Below the pieces are notes generated by a model. It saw only the letters and a program-made list of their open reading frames with translations. It searched no databases and had not been told where the DNA came from. A stretch of 64,000 nucleotides of DNA, from NCBI RefSeq assembly GCF_036417845.1, contig NC_090012.1:1116001-1180000 (forward strand), read 5' to 3'. This document shows positions 46,923-58,860 of this stretch, piece by piece. How positions within the stretch are numbered: the stretch's first letter is position 1; the number at the start of each line of letters is the position of its first letter. Both the position numbers and the translations under genes were made by a program. The stretch is from Apteryx mantelli. Taxonomy: Eukaryota; Chordata; Aves; Apterygiformes; Apterygidae.

Positions 46923-46940
46923 GGAGCAGGACAGGCCCGT

Positions 46941-47260
46941 CCCGGCTGCCGACCAGCCGTGGGGGGGGGGGATGCTGGGGATGGGGGGGGATATGGGCCT
47001 GGAGGGGAACCTGGGGGTCCTGGGGGGGGGTCCTGGGGGGGTCCATGGGGCTGGGGTGGGTCATGGGAGGGGGTCCACGAGCGGTTCATGGGGTTGGGGG
47101 AGGACAAGGGGGGGTCCATGGGCTGGGGGGGCTCCTGGGGTGCCGGGTAGCTCTGAGGGATGGGGGTGACCGTGGTGCAGCCCTAGACACCCCCCCCCCA
47201 AAACTGGTACCCCACCACCACTGTTTCCCCTTCCCCCCCCCCAAGGTTCATTGCCCCTTT
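46941..47260. other. SPTBN4-SHKBP1 spacer, G-rich
   Basis: G-run rich on the plus strand (GGGGGTCCTGGGGGGG type). No gene seen. Confidence 0.5.
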
Positions 47261-47320
47261 AAGAGGGGGCGGAGCTGGGAAAAGAAAAGCCGCCCTCCCC
47301 CCTGCTGGCATCGCGTTCAG

Positions 47321-47645
47321 CCAATGGGCGTGCAGGTGTGGCTCTGATGGACATGGGGTGGGGGCGGGTGCTCGTTCTCACGTGGCCAATAGGAAGGTGA
47401 GAGGGCCAAAGAACGCTCACAAGAGGGCGTGTTCGGCCCCGATTAGCCAATGCCCGCGCAGCAATGGGGAGGGGGCGGGCTCCCCCTCCACGTGGCCAAT
47501 AGCGGCTGGGAACGAGGAGGGGCGGAGGGAAGGGGCGGTCCCACGGCGGGGCGAGGCCAATCGTGGCGCGAAGGGGCGGGGCGGGCGGTTCGGGTGGGCC
47601 AATGGTGAGGCGGGCGGGGCGGGGCGGTGCCGCGGCGCGGCCAAT
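47321..47645 (+). promoter_or_regulatory. SHKBP1: SHKBP1 promoter with seven CCAAT boxes
   Basis: CCAAT in the same orientation at 47321, 47386, 47447, 47496, 47557, 47599 and 47641, spaced 42-65 bases, each usually preceded by GG or AG, with GGGGCGG-type GC boxes between. Two share CACGTGGCCAATAG. The last is 55 bases before the ATG. NF-Y/Sp1-type promoter without TATA. Confidence 0.8.
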
Positions 47646-47699
47646 GTGGGGCTCGGGGCGGAAGCGGGCGGAAGCGGCGCCGTGGGGCGGCGGGCGGCC

Positions 47700-50600
47700 A
47701 TGGCGGCGCCGGGCGGGGCGGCGCGGCCCGGCGGGGAGGTCGTGCAGCTCAACGTGGGCGGCAAGAGGCGCGTGCGCGCGGCGCCGGGTCCCTCCCGGTC
47801 CTTCCCCCCCCCCTCCCGATTCCCCCAGGCCTCTCTGACTCCCCCCCCGAGTCTCAGGGCCCCCTCCGACCCCCCCCAGATCAGCCCGGGACCCCCCCCC
47901 GGGTCCGTCCCCCCGGTGCTTCCCCCCCTCCGACCCCTCCGGCCCTCTCAGGCCTCCCTGACACCCCCCGCGGGTCTCCCAGGCCCCCCCCAGTCCTTCC
48001 TAGTCCCCTTCAGGATAGCATGAGCCCCCTCCCCACCCCCTCCCCGTCCTCCCAGACCCTCCCCAGGCCGCTCCTGGGTCTCCCCAGGCGGCCCCCAGCC
48101 CCCGAGGCCTTCCCAGACCTCCCCAGACCCCCCAGGGCCTTCCCCGGAGCAGCTCGAGTTCCCTGGGTCTCCTGGGACGCCCCTCGGGTCTCCCCTGCCC
48201 TGGTCCCTGTCTCCCCCGCCCCCCCCCCCCCGCAGGACCCCCCTGGGGCTCCCCGGCCCCCCCAGGTCCTTCCTGCGTCTCCCCAGGTGTCCCTGGGTCT
48301 CTCCAGTTCCCCCCGGGCCACCCTTGGCTTATCCCAGGCTCTCTGGGTCTCCCCCACCCCCCAGGACCCATTCAGGCCTCCTTGAGTCTCCCCAAACCCC
48401 CAGCCCCCTCTAGCCTTTACCAGTATCCCCCCCAGAGGTCTTTCTGGACCCGCCCAGAGCTCCTGGGCCCGCTCTGACCTGTGCCCTCACCCACAGGTTC
48501 AGCACGTCCCGGCAGACGCTGACCTGGATCTCGGACTCGTTCTTCTCCAGGTGATGCAGCTGGACCCCCCCCGCTCCCCCGTCAGCTCAGACACCCCAAA
48601 GGGCACCGGCTCGTTAGCGTCAGGGCGGCCCTGGGGCTCGCACAGCCCAGCTATGTGGCACGGGCTGGGCCAGCGGCTTGGAAATCTCCTCTGCAGAGTG
48701 TTTTAGGGGGGCTGCAAACTCCCTGGACACTTCTTTTGGTGGTGTTTAGCCCCATCTTGCTAATTAACATTCCCCCATTGACCCCGGTGGTGGGGGAATG
48801 GAGGCAAGCTCGGCCGCGGGTTAGCGTTAGGAGGGCACAGAGGAGTCTTGGCTTTTCCTATCACTCATTGTCCCCACAGCATGGTCCGGACACGGGTGTG
48901 CTCGGGTCCCAGCGCCCGGCACTGCTAGCCGATCGCTCCCTGGAGCAGACCTGTGGCTCTTGGGGGGGGCTGATCCCAGTAAACAGGTTCAGTTGGTTCC
49001 TGGCTGCCAGGAGACAAACCTTCCTGGCTCAAGTGGCACAAGCAGAAGGAATTTACCCGCTTGGAGCAAGTGCTTGTGACTGCTCTGTCTCGGAGCTTCC
49101 TCCCCGGGGGCGCTGCCTCTGCTCCCCTGCTGCTGGGGGCTGCCGTAAATGGCCGTAATTAGTCAGGTCCTGCTGCTTCTTTCTCCGGGAACCGAGCTTT
49201 CCAGAGTGCTTGTGGCTGGTCTGATGCATCGCCTTTGGGTTTTGCTTGGGTAAGCCACCCCAGGGCAAGCTGAGAGTAGCCTCCTACCTGGGCTGGGGCC
49301 AGGACTCACAGACACAAGGACAGGAGATGTTTTCTGGCCTGTCTCCAGTCCCCTGCAGGTGCTGTCAGAGGCTCTGAGAGGTCCGCTGAGCCTGCCAGTG
49401 CCTGCACACGCTGCTGTTTTCTGGGCTGGGGGGTGGTTGAGGGAAGCTCATGTCCCCCGGCTGCAAAGAGGTGATGAACCGTCCCTCTGTGCCCCATGAG
49501 AGTGGCTGTGGCAGTAGGGACTGTCCCTCCGCAGGGCCATGCAGTGCCTGGTGCGGGGTGAGCCTCACCCAGCTTTCACGCAGCACCGGGCACCGCAGGG
49601 CCCCGAGCGCGGCCAGAGCCTGGGGGAGCAGCTGAGCTCTGCACACAAACCCCCGTCCCCTCTGTTCACCCCGCAGCCTCCTGAGCGGGCGCATCTCCAC
49701 CCTGAAGGATGAGACGGGAGCGGTGAGTTCTCCGTTGGCAGGTCAAATCTGTAGGGGAATGCCGGGGAGATCCCAGCGGTGCTTAGCTCCTGGGGATCGG
49801 CGTGCCCCGGGGGGGGGGCTTACAGCAGGAATTTCCCCTCAGTGACCTGCTCTCTTCCTCCCAGATCTTCATCGACCGGGACCCCACTGTCTTCGCCCCG
49901 ATTCTCAACTTCCTGCGGACCAAGGAGCTCGACCCCCGGGGCGTCAGCATCTCGCTGCTGCTGCACGAGGCCGAGTTTTACGGCATCACCCCGCTAGGTG
50001 ATAGCTCTTGGTGGGGTTCTCTGCTGGCGCGTGGCGGGTGTCTGGGCCGGGGGGCAGCTGCCTGCAGTGGGGGGCTCTGTGCAGGGAGGAGGGCCGGAGG
50101 GACAGGGGCTCACAGCTCCATCTCTGCCCTGCCCCCAGTTCGACGCCTGCAGCTGCGGGAGGAGTTGGATCGGTCGTCCTGCGGGAGCGTCCTCTTCAAC
50201 GGGTACCTGCCGCCCCCAGGTAGGGCTGAGCCATGCGTCCCCACGGTGGGGACGAGTGGCTGAGAGCCCCCAAGGAAGCAGTTGGTGGGGGTGGCTGGCC
50301 TCTCTCAGTGGGTTTCCTGGGGAAAGGGTTCGCCGGAGGCTTCAGCATCACCCTGTGACTGCCCGCAGTGTTCCCAGCCAAGCGGCGCAACCGCCACAGC
50401 GTCGCGGGGCCCCAGATCGCCGCTCGCCTGCAGAGCACGGGCGACCGAGCCCCTGTACGCCGCAGCAACACGATGCCGCCCAACCTGGGCAACGCTGGGC
50501 TTCTGGGGCGCCTGCTGGAAGACCGAGCCGTGGCTGCAGGTAGGGCCGGGCACCGGGGAAGGGTGCTGGGAGCTGAGACGCCTACTCCTCTCCTGGCTCT

Positions 50601-53600
50601 GCAGCACGTGCTCGTGCCCTGTCTGTCTCTCTGCACCAGGCACGGCTAGCGACCCAGGCATGGTCCGGATTGTCTGCGGGCACCACAACTGGATCGCTGT
50701 GGCTTATGCCCAGTTCCTCGTCTGCTACAGGTAAACACAGGACCAGGGTCCTTCACCCCCTTTATCTCCCCACCTGTCCCTGGTCCTGTGTCCCCCCCAG
50801 CGTGGTGCTGGTTCAGCCGTCAGCCCCGCTTTCCCCCTTGCTCCAGGATGAAGGAAACGTCAGGCTGGCAGCAAGTGTTCACCAGCCCGCGGCTGGACTG
50901 GGTGATCGAGCGCGTGGCCCTGAACGCCAAGGTGCTCGGCGGGTCGTTGGGTGACCACGACAAGATGGTGGCGGTGGCATCCTGTAGTGAGATCATCCTC
51001 TGGGCGCTGCAGGCTGACGGCAACGGCAGCGAGATCGGTGAGCGACACGGGGACTCCTGCACAGCCCCGTTCAGTTCTCTTGGCCTTCGTAGACCTCAGC
51101 TCAACCAGGACCCCTTTCTTACTCCCCTAAGCCTGCAGGTTTAGGTGCTTACTGTCCCTCAGAGGCTCAGTTGGGAGCTGGGATGCAAGATTCATCTCCC
51201 TGGTCCCCTTGTACCTCTGCCAGCCACCTCACGGCTCTTCTCCCCTCCCAGGTGTCTTCATTCTGGGGGTCCCTGTGGAGGCCCTCTTTTTTGTGGGGAA
51301 CCAGCTCATTGCCACCAGCCACACGGGCAAGATCGGCGTCTGGAACGCCGTCACCAAGCACTGGCAGGTGAGTGCGGAGGCCCTGCGGCAGGGTCCAAGC
51401 CAGCTCTGTGCTATCTCTCAGCTCCCTGCTCTCTGCCCTCCTGCAGATTCAGGACGTCGTCCCCATCAACAGCTATGATGCAGCTGGCACCTTCCTGCTC
51501 CTTGGTTGTAACAACGGCTCCATCTACTACGTGGGTGAGTGCCAGAGAGGGCCTGTGGGCACAGCTCGAGCTCTGCCTAGCCCCTGCTCCCAAACTGCCT
51601 GGTCAGGAAGGGCTGGCTGAGACGGCGCAGAGTGACAAAGTCCCTCCTTTCCCCAGATGTGCAAAAGTTTCCCCTGCGCATGAAGGACAATGACCTGCTG
51701 GTTACAGAGCTGTACCGTGACCCCTCCGAAGACGCCGTGACGGCCCTCAGTGTCTACCTCACGCCCAAGAGCAGTAAGGGCTCCCCGTCGCACCTGGCCC
51801 TGCCCAGGGAGCTCCTCGTCCCACCTCTGTGCTCCCAGCGTAGCCCCAGGCATCGACTCCTGACCTGCTCCTGGGGCAGCTGGACAGCTAACCTGGGAGT
51901 CTGCGCAAACGGGCTCTGGGTGCGCCCAGGTTCTCTGCCCTGGGCAGGGGCGTCAGGGAGAGATGGGGTGTTTGGGTTCTGCCATTCTTTGTGTCCGCAG
52001 GTGACAGTGGGAACTGGATCGAGATCGCCTATGGCACCAGCTCGGGGGTTGTGCGGGTCATTGTGCAGCACCCCGAGACCGTGGGCTCTGGCCCCCAGCT
52101 CTTCCAGACCTTCACAGTGCACCGCAGCCCTGTCACCAAGATTATGCTGTCAGAGAAGCACCTCATCTCCGGTAGGTGCTGGGAGAACTTGGAGATGGGA
52201 GGCTCACGGGGAGCTAGCAGGGAGCCGCGGGCCGTGAGTTAGGGGCCTGGATGAAGCAGAGAGCGGCCCCTCTGATGACCCCTTTCTCCCTTCCTGCCTC
52301 CTTCCAGTCTGTGCCGATAACAACCACGTGCGTACCTGGACGGTCACCCGGTTCCGCGGGATGATCTCCACGCAGCCCGGCTCTACCCCCCTGGCCTCCT
52401 TCAAAATCCTCTCGCTGGAGGATATCGACGGCCACGCGGGCTGCAGTGCTGGCACCGACATCGGTAGGGGAACCGGTCCCTGCCCTGACACCTCTGCAAG
52501 GGACCTGGTCCCTGGCTGGGCAGGAGCAGCGTCTGGTCGCTGCACCCTAGCTGCCCTGGGCTTGTGGGGCAGGTGCTGATGTGAGCTGTGCTGGCAGGGC
52601 CCTTTGGAGAGCGCGACGACCAGCAAGTTTTCATCCAGAAAGTGGTGCCAGACGCTTGCCAGGTCTTCGTGCGGCTTTCATCCACAGGCAAGAGGTGAGG
52701 AGAGCAGGGCCGGAGGGGCAGCTGCCTCGGGGGTCCCCTGAGGTCTCCACAGCCAGTGCTGGCTTCTCCCCTGAGCATCAGTCTGGAGAGAGAAGTGGGC
52801 CCAGACCTGCCCCCTTTCCGCCCCTCTGAGAGCTGGGGAGGACCCAGGCGCCCGGGCTTTCTCTACCGCCGGATGCCGCTCCTCTTGCGGCGCCTGGCCG
52901 CGGCGCGGGCTGAGCCGAGCTGTGCCCGCAGGATCTGCGAGGTGCGCTCCGTGGACGGCACGGCCATCACGGCCTTCATGGTGCACGAGTGCGAAGGCTC
53001 GAGCCGCATCGGCTCCCGCCCCCGCCGCTACCTCTTCACGGGCCACGCCAACGGCAGCATCCAAATGTGGGATCTCACCACCGCCATGGAGATGTTGGGA
53101 AAACCGCCAGGTACCTGGGGCAAGGCAGCCAGGATCCCTCCCCTCTACCCTGTTGCCCTCTGGCCGTGTCCTCACTGTGCCTTGCTCCGTTTTCAGAAGC
53201 CGGGGGCCTGACGGAAGAAGAGCTGCTGCAGCAGCTGGAACAGTGCGATCTGGCCTTGACCCGGACCCCGGACATGAGCCCTGCTGGCTCCTTCGCCCAC
53301 TCCAGCACCCCACGGGCCTCCATCACCAGGTACAGACCAGCCCGGGCCCTGCGGCGGGTGGGCTTGCAGGACGGACGGAGCCGCCTGCTCCCGGCCCTGG
53401 GATCGCTCCCGGCCCTGGGATCACCCCAGCTTGGCCCCGTCCTGCCCCTGCTTTGGGGCACAGCACTTCCACAAGCACCTTCATAGCCCAGTTGTGCCCC
53501 TCTCCTGCTTCCCTCTCTCTCCTCTGCAGCCTCCAGTCGCAGGGGAGCGAAGGGACCCGGGAGAAGCTGGGCCGGGGGGTGCTGCCGGGCCCTTCCCACG

Positions 53601-54085
53601 CCAGTCTGCCTCCACCCAAGCTCCGCGAGGCCCTCGGCGTCTTCCCCGCACTCTCGGCCAGCCAGAGCTCCCTGCCCTGCAGCGACGGCCCCCCGTCCGC
53701 GCCCGAGGCGTGCTGCCGGCGGCCGGCGGGGGCGGCTGGCCTGGACGGGGACCCCCGCGGCCTCCCCGGGCCCCGGGGCGGGGGCAGCTTCGTGGAGAGA
53801 TGCCAGGAGCTCGCCCGCTCCAGCGAGCTCGGCCAGTTGGAGAGCAGGAGGTTCAGCCACGCCGGGGAGCTCGAGGCCGCCCGGCCCGGGGGCAAAGGCA
53901 AGGCCCTGCGTCCTCCCGGGGCCCGTCCAGGACGACCCCCCGGTGCCAGCCCCACGCCGGCCGCCAGGACGCTGCCCCCCGCTCTTCCCGGGCCGCCCCC
54001 CGCCAGCCCTCCTGCCGCCGGCGACAGCTTCCCCATCGTCCCGCTGGCGGCCCCCAAGTCCCGGCTCAACGAGACGTCCTTCTGA
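47700..54085 (+). CDS. SHKBP1: SHKBP1, SH3KBP1 (CIN85)-binding protein 1
   Basis: 17 coding exons, 815 residues (human 707): 47700-47767, 48497-48550, 49677-49722, 49865-49997, 50139-50219, 50369-50539, 50640-50730, 50847-51037, 51252-51367, 51447-51534, 51657-51773, 52001-52171, 52308-52463, 52598-52694, 52932-53110, 53197-53329, 53530-54085 (TGA). The ATG has a strong context (GCCATGG). The N-terminal BTB/T1 domain (about residues 13-105) shows [46 protein letters not shown] and [16 protein letters not shown]-like propeller region follows ([60 protein letters not shown]). The C-terminus keeps [14 protein letters not shown], the human-type PxxxPK end proposed to bind CIN85 SH3 domains. SHKBP1 is known to limit CIN85-Cbl mediated EGFR down-regulation. 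The extra length lies in a Pro/Gly-rich C-terminal insert. Intron 1 needs a GC donor at 47768. Confidence 0.97.
47770..48480. other. SHKBP1 intron 1, pyrimidine-rich
   Basis: Dense CCCCC/TCCC tracts with imperfect GTCTCCCCAGGCC-type repeats, strongly C-rich on the plus strand. No exon seen. Confidence 0.55.
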
Positions 54086-55020
54086 GGAGGGGGGGGCCGA
54101 GTCCTGCCGCGCCGGCCTTGCTGCGGGAGGGGGGCGACGCGAGGGTCCCCTGCCCTCTGTCGGGACTTGGTGCTCCCCCATCTACGGACTCGGGGACGCT
54201 GGGACAGGCAAGAGCTGCGGCTCTTCCCCCTTTTCCGGGGCGGAGAGGCGTTAATGGGCAGAGCCCTCACTCTGGGCTTACTGGAGCTCATCTCGGCCGC
54301 GTCCTGCTCCGCTCCCCTGCCCCCCGGGCTCTGCAGGGCCCTGGGGGGCGAAGGGGCTCTGCCCCCTCCCATGCCAAAGCACATTTAGCAATAAGCTGGT
54401 CCCTCCGGGGTCCAGGCACCGCTGCCTGCGGGAATTTCAGGGTTCCTCACATATACACCCCCTTTCCTATCTGCCTCGCAGCGTGTTTCTTGGCGGCCGG
54501 TTTCAGCAGCCGTGGGGAGGGTCCCGGGCGCGTTCAGCCCCCCGACGATGGGGCAGGGGCAGAGGTGGCGGCGTTTGTCCGGTAACGCTGCACGTGCAGG
54601 TGCTGCCCCAGTTGCTGCATGCGCCGCGCTGCCCGTTCTTGCCTCCCTGCCGGGGCTGCCCTAAGGTGATCCCAGATAACGTGGCACCAGGCCGCATCCT
54701 TGCGAGGAGGGCGTGGGAGCCGGACACCTGGGCCCTGGGAGGCTGGTGGGCACCGGCAGCCCGGACGCCTGGGCTCTCTCCCCAGCGCGGGGGCAGCAAC
54801 GCTCCGGCAGGTTGACGCTCGGACTCTGGGGCCTGCTCCCGGCTCCGGTGGCGATGGCAGCAGGGGCCCGGCGGTCGGTACCTGTAAAATCAAGGGGTGG
54901 CAGGCGGTGCCGGTCCCTGCTGCGCCGGGGCTGCGGAGCCGCCGGGACCAGTGCCGGATCTGCCCTGCGGCCAGAGTCCCGGCTGTGACCGTGGCGTGGG
55001 GGCACCTGCCCGGCACCCCC
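54086..55020 (+). other. SHKBP1: SHKBP1 3'UTR and flank
   Basis: Mixed GC-rich sequence past the stop. No canonical AATAAA was found; GCAATAAG at 54388 is the nearest variant. No other gene seen. Confidence 0.4.
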
Positions 55021-55029
55021 CCTGCTCCC

Positions 55030-56150
55030 CCTTGTCCCCCATGACTCACCCCTCTGCCCCCCATTTCGATCCCCCCATAGCTCAGCCTCCCCCAGCTCAG
55101 CCCCCCGCATTCCTCACCCCAGGCCTCCCTGTGCCCCCCCCCCGTCGCTGCCCCATGTGGCTCAGCCTCCTGTTTTTGCCCGTCCCAGCCCCTCTCTGTG
55201 CCCCCCATCTCAGCTTCCTCCCATTGCTGAACCCCTTATCACTGAGCCCCCCGAGCTCCCCTGTATTCCAGCCTCCCCCATATCCTGCCCCCCCCATAGC
55301 TGAGCCCCGCATCACCAAGCCCCCCGAGACCCCTATAGCCCCAACCCCTGAGCCCCCCCAGCCCGACCCATCATATCGCAGACCCCTTATACCCTGCATT
55401 GCTCAGCCCTTCAAGCCCCTCCATAGCTGGCACCCCAGAGCCCCACAGCTGAGCCCCGTATCACTCAGCCCCCTGAGCCCCCCATAGCCCAGACCCCCAT
55501 AACTCGTTCCCCCAGCTGAGCCCCACGTCGCTCAGCCCCTTGAGCCCCCCTATAGCCGAGACCCCCATGCCTCCCTATAGCCTGGCCCCTTTTAACTGCC
55601 CCCCCCCCCGCGAGCGCAGCCCCCAGAGCCCAGCCCCCCCCATAGCTGACCCCCGCATTGCTCGGCCCCCCTGAGCCCCCCCAGCCCGGTTCCCCATATC
55701 CAAGACTCCCTATAGCTAAGCCCCGCATTGCTCAGCCTCCCTAAGGCCCCGTGCAGCCCAGACCCCCATAGCCCACCCCCACGCCTCCCCATAGCGCAGG
55801 CCCTTATACGTGAGCCCCACATCGCTGAGCCCTCCGAGCCCCCCATATCCCAGCCCCTCTCATAGCTGAGCCCTGCATCGCCGAGCCCCCCCATAGCCCA
55901 GCCCCCCCCAGCTCAACCCCCCCCCAGCTCAGCCCCCCCATGCCCCCCCATAGCCCAGCCCCCCCCAGCTCAACCCCCCCCAGCTCAGCCCCCCCATGCC
56001 CCCCCATAGCCCAGCCCCCCCAGCTCAGCCCCACCAGTTTAGCCCCTCATTGCTGAGCCCCCCCGATAGCCCGGCCCTCCCGGTTCAGCCCCCCATGTCC
56101 CAGGCCCCCCCATAGCTGAGCCCCGCATCTCCGAGCCCCCCATATCCCGC
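55030..56150. repeat. C-rich minisatellite, ~30-40 bp unit
   Basis: About 30 degenerate copies of CCCCATAGCTGAGCCCCGCA and CCCCCCAGCTCAGCCCCCC. Almost no G runs on the plus strand; the minus strand is a string of G runs. Confidence 0.85.
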
Positions 56151-56612
56151 CCCCCCAGCAGCGCCCCGCCCCGCGGCGCCCCCCCGGCCCCCCCCGCGGC
56201 GGGGCCCCCCCGGACCTGCGCGGGCGCCGGCTGCTGCTCCCGGAGGCGGTCGCGTAGCAACGGCGGGGCCGCTGCGGCGGCGCGGGGGGGGCGGGCGCGG
56301 GGGGGGGCCCGGCCGCGGCGGAGCATCCCGGGGCGCACGAGGCGAGCGGGGCCCCGCGCCGAGAGGTCTCTGCCGGGCCGGGCCGCCGCGCCGCGCCGCA
56401 CCGGGGGGCGCCGGGGGCTGCCGGGGGGGGGGGGGGTCGGTGCAGCGGGGCCCCGCGCTGCTTCTAGGCGCTTCCAGAGCGCGGCGGGGCCCGGCGAGCG
56501 GGGAGGGCCCGGGGCGAGGCGGGGCGGCGCGGGGAGCGGCCGGGCGGGGGGCGCCGGGCGCCGGGCACGGAGGCAGGGCGCGGGCCGCGGCTGCTGCACC
56601 GCCGCGCACGGC
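56151..56612 (+). promoter_or_regulatory. CpG-rich promoter-like segment, probable first noncoding exon of the TUNAR-like gene
   Basis: CpG-dense sequence ending in CGCACGGCAG followed by GTACGC, a good donor, at 56613. It is the only CpG island between SHKBP1 and the TUNAR-like coding exon. Linkage to that gene is inferred. Confidence 0.4.
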
Positions 56613-57720
56613 AGGTACGCACGGCTTGCACACGCACACGCGCGTGCACACGCGTGTGCACACGGCATGCACGCAGGGCTCGCGCGCACGTGTGCACGCG
56701 GCGGGTGCGCGCGGCATGCACACACACACACGCAGCGTCACACGTGTGCTCACGGCATGCACACGCAGCATCACGCGTACCCGCGGTGCGCACGTGTGTG
56801 CACGCGGCATGCGCACGCACACAGCATGCACGCAGGGCTCGCACACACGTGTGCGCACGGCGGGTGCGCGTGGCATGCGCACGCTGTCACACGTGTGCTC
56901 ACGGCATGCACACACACAGCTTGCCCACAGGGCTCATGCACACGTGTGCACATGGTGGGTATGCACAGCATGCACACGCAGCATCACACGTATGCTCACA
57001 GCATGCACACACAGCATCACGTGTACACACAGTGTGCACGTGTGTGCACACAGCATGCACACACACATAGCATGCATGCAGGGCTTGCACACATGTGCAT
57101 ACAGTGGGTGCGTGTGGCATGCCATGCAACCTCACATGTGTGTGCACAGCATGCACACAGCATCGCACATGTTTGCAGCATGCATGCACAGCATAATGCG
57201 TACATGTAGTGTGCACATGTGTGCACATGGCATATACACACACATAGCATGCACACAGGGCTTGCACACGTGTGCACATGGCAGGTGCACATGGCATGCA
57301 CACACAGCATCACACGTGTGTGTGCAGCATGCACCAACATCAGGCATGTGTTCATGGCATGCACACATAGCGTCACATGTGTGCACACAGCATGCACATG
57401 TGTGCACGTGGCATGCATGCACACACAACAGGCACAAACATGGTGTGCACATGGCATGCACACTCGGGGCACAATACATGCTTACACATCGCAGGTGGAG
57501 TATTGCATGCCTGCGCGCGCACACACACACACACATGCAGTATGACACGTGCACACACGCTGCATGCAAACACAAATGTGCTGACACACAGCACGCACAA
57601 ACCATAGCATAGACACGTTGCATGTAAGCGCACATACACACGGCATGTCCACACACCTGCACATGGCAGGCACACGTGTGGCGTGTTCACATGCATGCAC
57701 ACACATGTGATTGCAGGTTC
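56613..57720. repeat. 1.1 kb alternating purine-pyrimidine minisatellite (Z-DNA prone)
   Basis: Long array of CACACGTGTGCACACGGCAT / GCACACGCAGCATCACACGT units of about 40-50 bases. Almost every step is CA, TG, CG or GC, with many GCATGC, CACGTG and GTGCAC palindromes. CpG steps are frequent at the 5' end and decay to CA/TG towards the 3' end, as expected from CpG decay. Cys/His-rich frames here are artefacts. Confidence 0.9.
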
Positions 57721-57990
57721 ATGGCTGGGCACGCACACGTGTCCTGCGCACCCCTCTCTTGGGGATGGTGCAGGCACCTCTCTGCAGTGCACGCGCACGC
57801 TTCCATGGCACCCCAATCGCATCTCTCCCAGGCGCTTCCTAGCACACGCGTGTTGGCACGTGTGACCCCGCTTTGCTCGCTCCAACACGCTGGTGCCGTG
57901 TCCCTGCACACAACCTGCCGTCCAGGCCGTGGGGGGGCGAGGGCCCGTGCAGGGGTCCCGGGGTCCCCAACCCCCTGCTCCCGCCTGCAG

Positions 57991-58067
57991 CCCGCCGCCA
58001 GCCTGGACGCAGCCGTGACTCTCCGGGCCCCCATGGGACTCGCCTCCCGGCCCTGATGCAGTGTGTG
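57991..58067 (+). other. Probable noncoding exon of the TUNAR-like gene
   Basis: Acceptor CCGCCTGCAG at 57990 and strong donor GTGAGTGC at 58068 bound a 77-base exon. It has two ATGs: one opens an 8-codon frame ending TGA, the other (58056, weak context) would run MQCV into the frame of the next exon. Confidence 0.5.
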
Positions 58068-58339
58068 GTGAGTGCCCCCCCCCCGGAAGCCCCCCCCCCC
58101 GAGAGGCCCTGGCCGGACCCCCCGTGGGGGCTGGCGACGCGATCCCTTAATGGGGGGGGGAGGGTTAGGAGCCCCGGACGCCTGGGCCCTCCGAATGGGG
58201 GGGAGCCGTGAGTCCGCAGCGAGGGGGAGGGCAGAGCTGAGGGGGGGGGGGGAGCCCTGCTTACGTCGTGCTGATGTCAGAGGGGCCTGGTGACGCCAGC
58301 AGCAGGAGGGGGGCGCCGGTTCTGCGGTGCTGCTGCCCG

Positions 58340-58860
58340 AGCGGCGGGGCCCGGCCCGGCCCGGGGCTGCAGGGGGGCCCCGGAGTGTGGGGGGTCCCAG
58401 CCCGGCTCGGGGGGCCCGGAGCTGCAGGGGGGCACAGGGGGGCCCGAGGGCGCAGGAAGCCCGGCCCGGCTCAAGGGTCTCGGTCGGGCTCGGAGGTCCG
58501 GGGGCCTCGGGGGGGTCCCGGGGCTGTAGGGGTCCCGGTCGGGCTCGGGTATCCCGGGGGTGCAGGGGTCCCGTCCCGGCTCGAAGGTCCCAGTAGGGTT
58601 CGGGGGTCTCGGTTGGGCTCGGGGGTGTCCCGGGGGCACAGAGGCCCTGGTTGGGCTTGGGAATCTGGAGGGCTCGGGGGGGGTCCCGGGGCTGTACGGG
58701 GTCCCGGGTGGGATCGGAGGTGCCGGGGGGGTCCCGGGGGCGCCTGGGGTCCCGATCGGACTCGGTTGGGTTCGGGGGTCCCGTCCCGGCTTGGGGGGCC
58801 CGGGGCCGCAGGGGGTCCCGGGCGGGTCCCGGGTTGCTCGGGGCGGTCTCGGGGCCGCAG
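58340..58860. repeat. GC-rich minisatellite upstream of the TUNAR-like coding exon, ~28 bp unit
   Basis: Copies of GGGGTCCCGGTCGGGCTCGG and GGGGGTCCCGGGGCTG. It ends at a 23-C run (58861-58883) that forms the polypyrimidine tract of the next acceptor. Confidence 0.8.

Larger units (their letters stand above)
46021..46940 (+). other. SPTBN4: SPTBN4 3'UTR with minisatellite
   Basis: The stretch from the TGA to the poly(A) signals. At 46265-46545 it carries a ~20-22 bp tandem repeat (GGGGTCCCCTTTGGCACC type), so the repeat should be in the mature mRNA. A 14-A run lies at 46747-46760. Confidence 0.65.

Noticed and set aside
56440-57909. Cys/His-rich frames on both strands that look like metal-binding proteins
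   Set aside because: All six frames stay open because the DNA is a CA/TG/CG minisatellite; no start, splice or family support.
58056-58067. ATG (MQCV) as the start of the TUNAR-like protein
   Set aside because: It would splice in frame, but its context is weak and the inner ATG gives exactly the TUNAR length with a strong context; kept only as an alternative.
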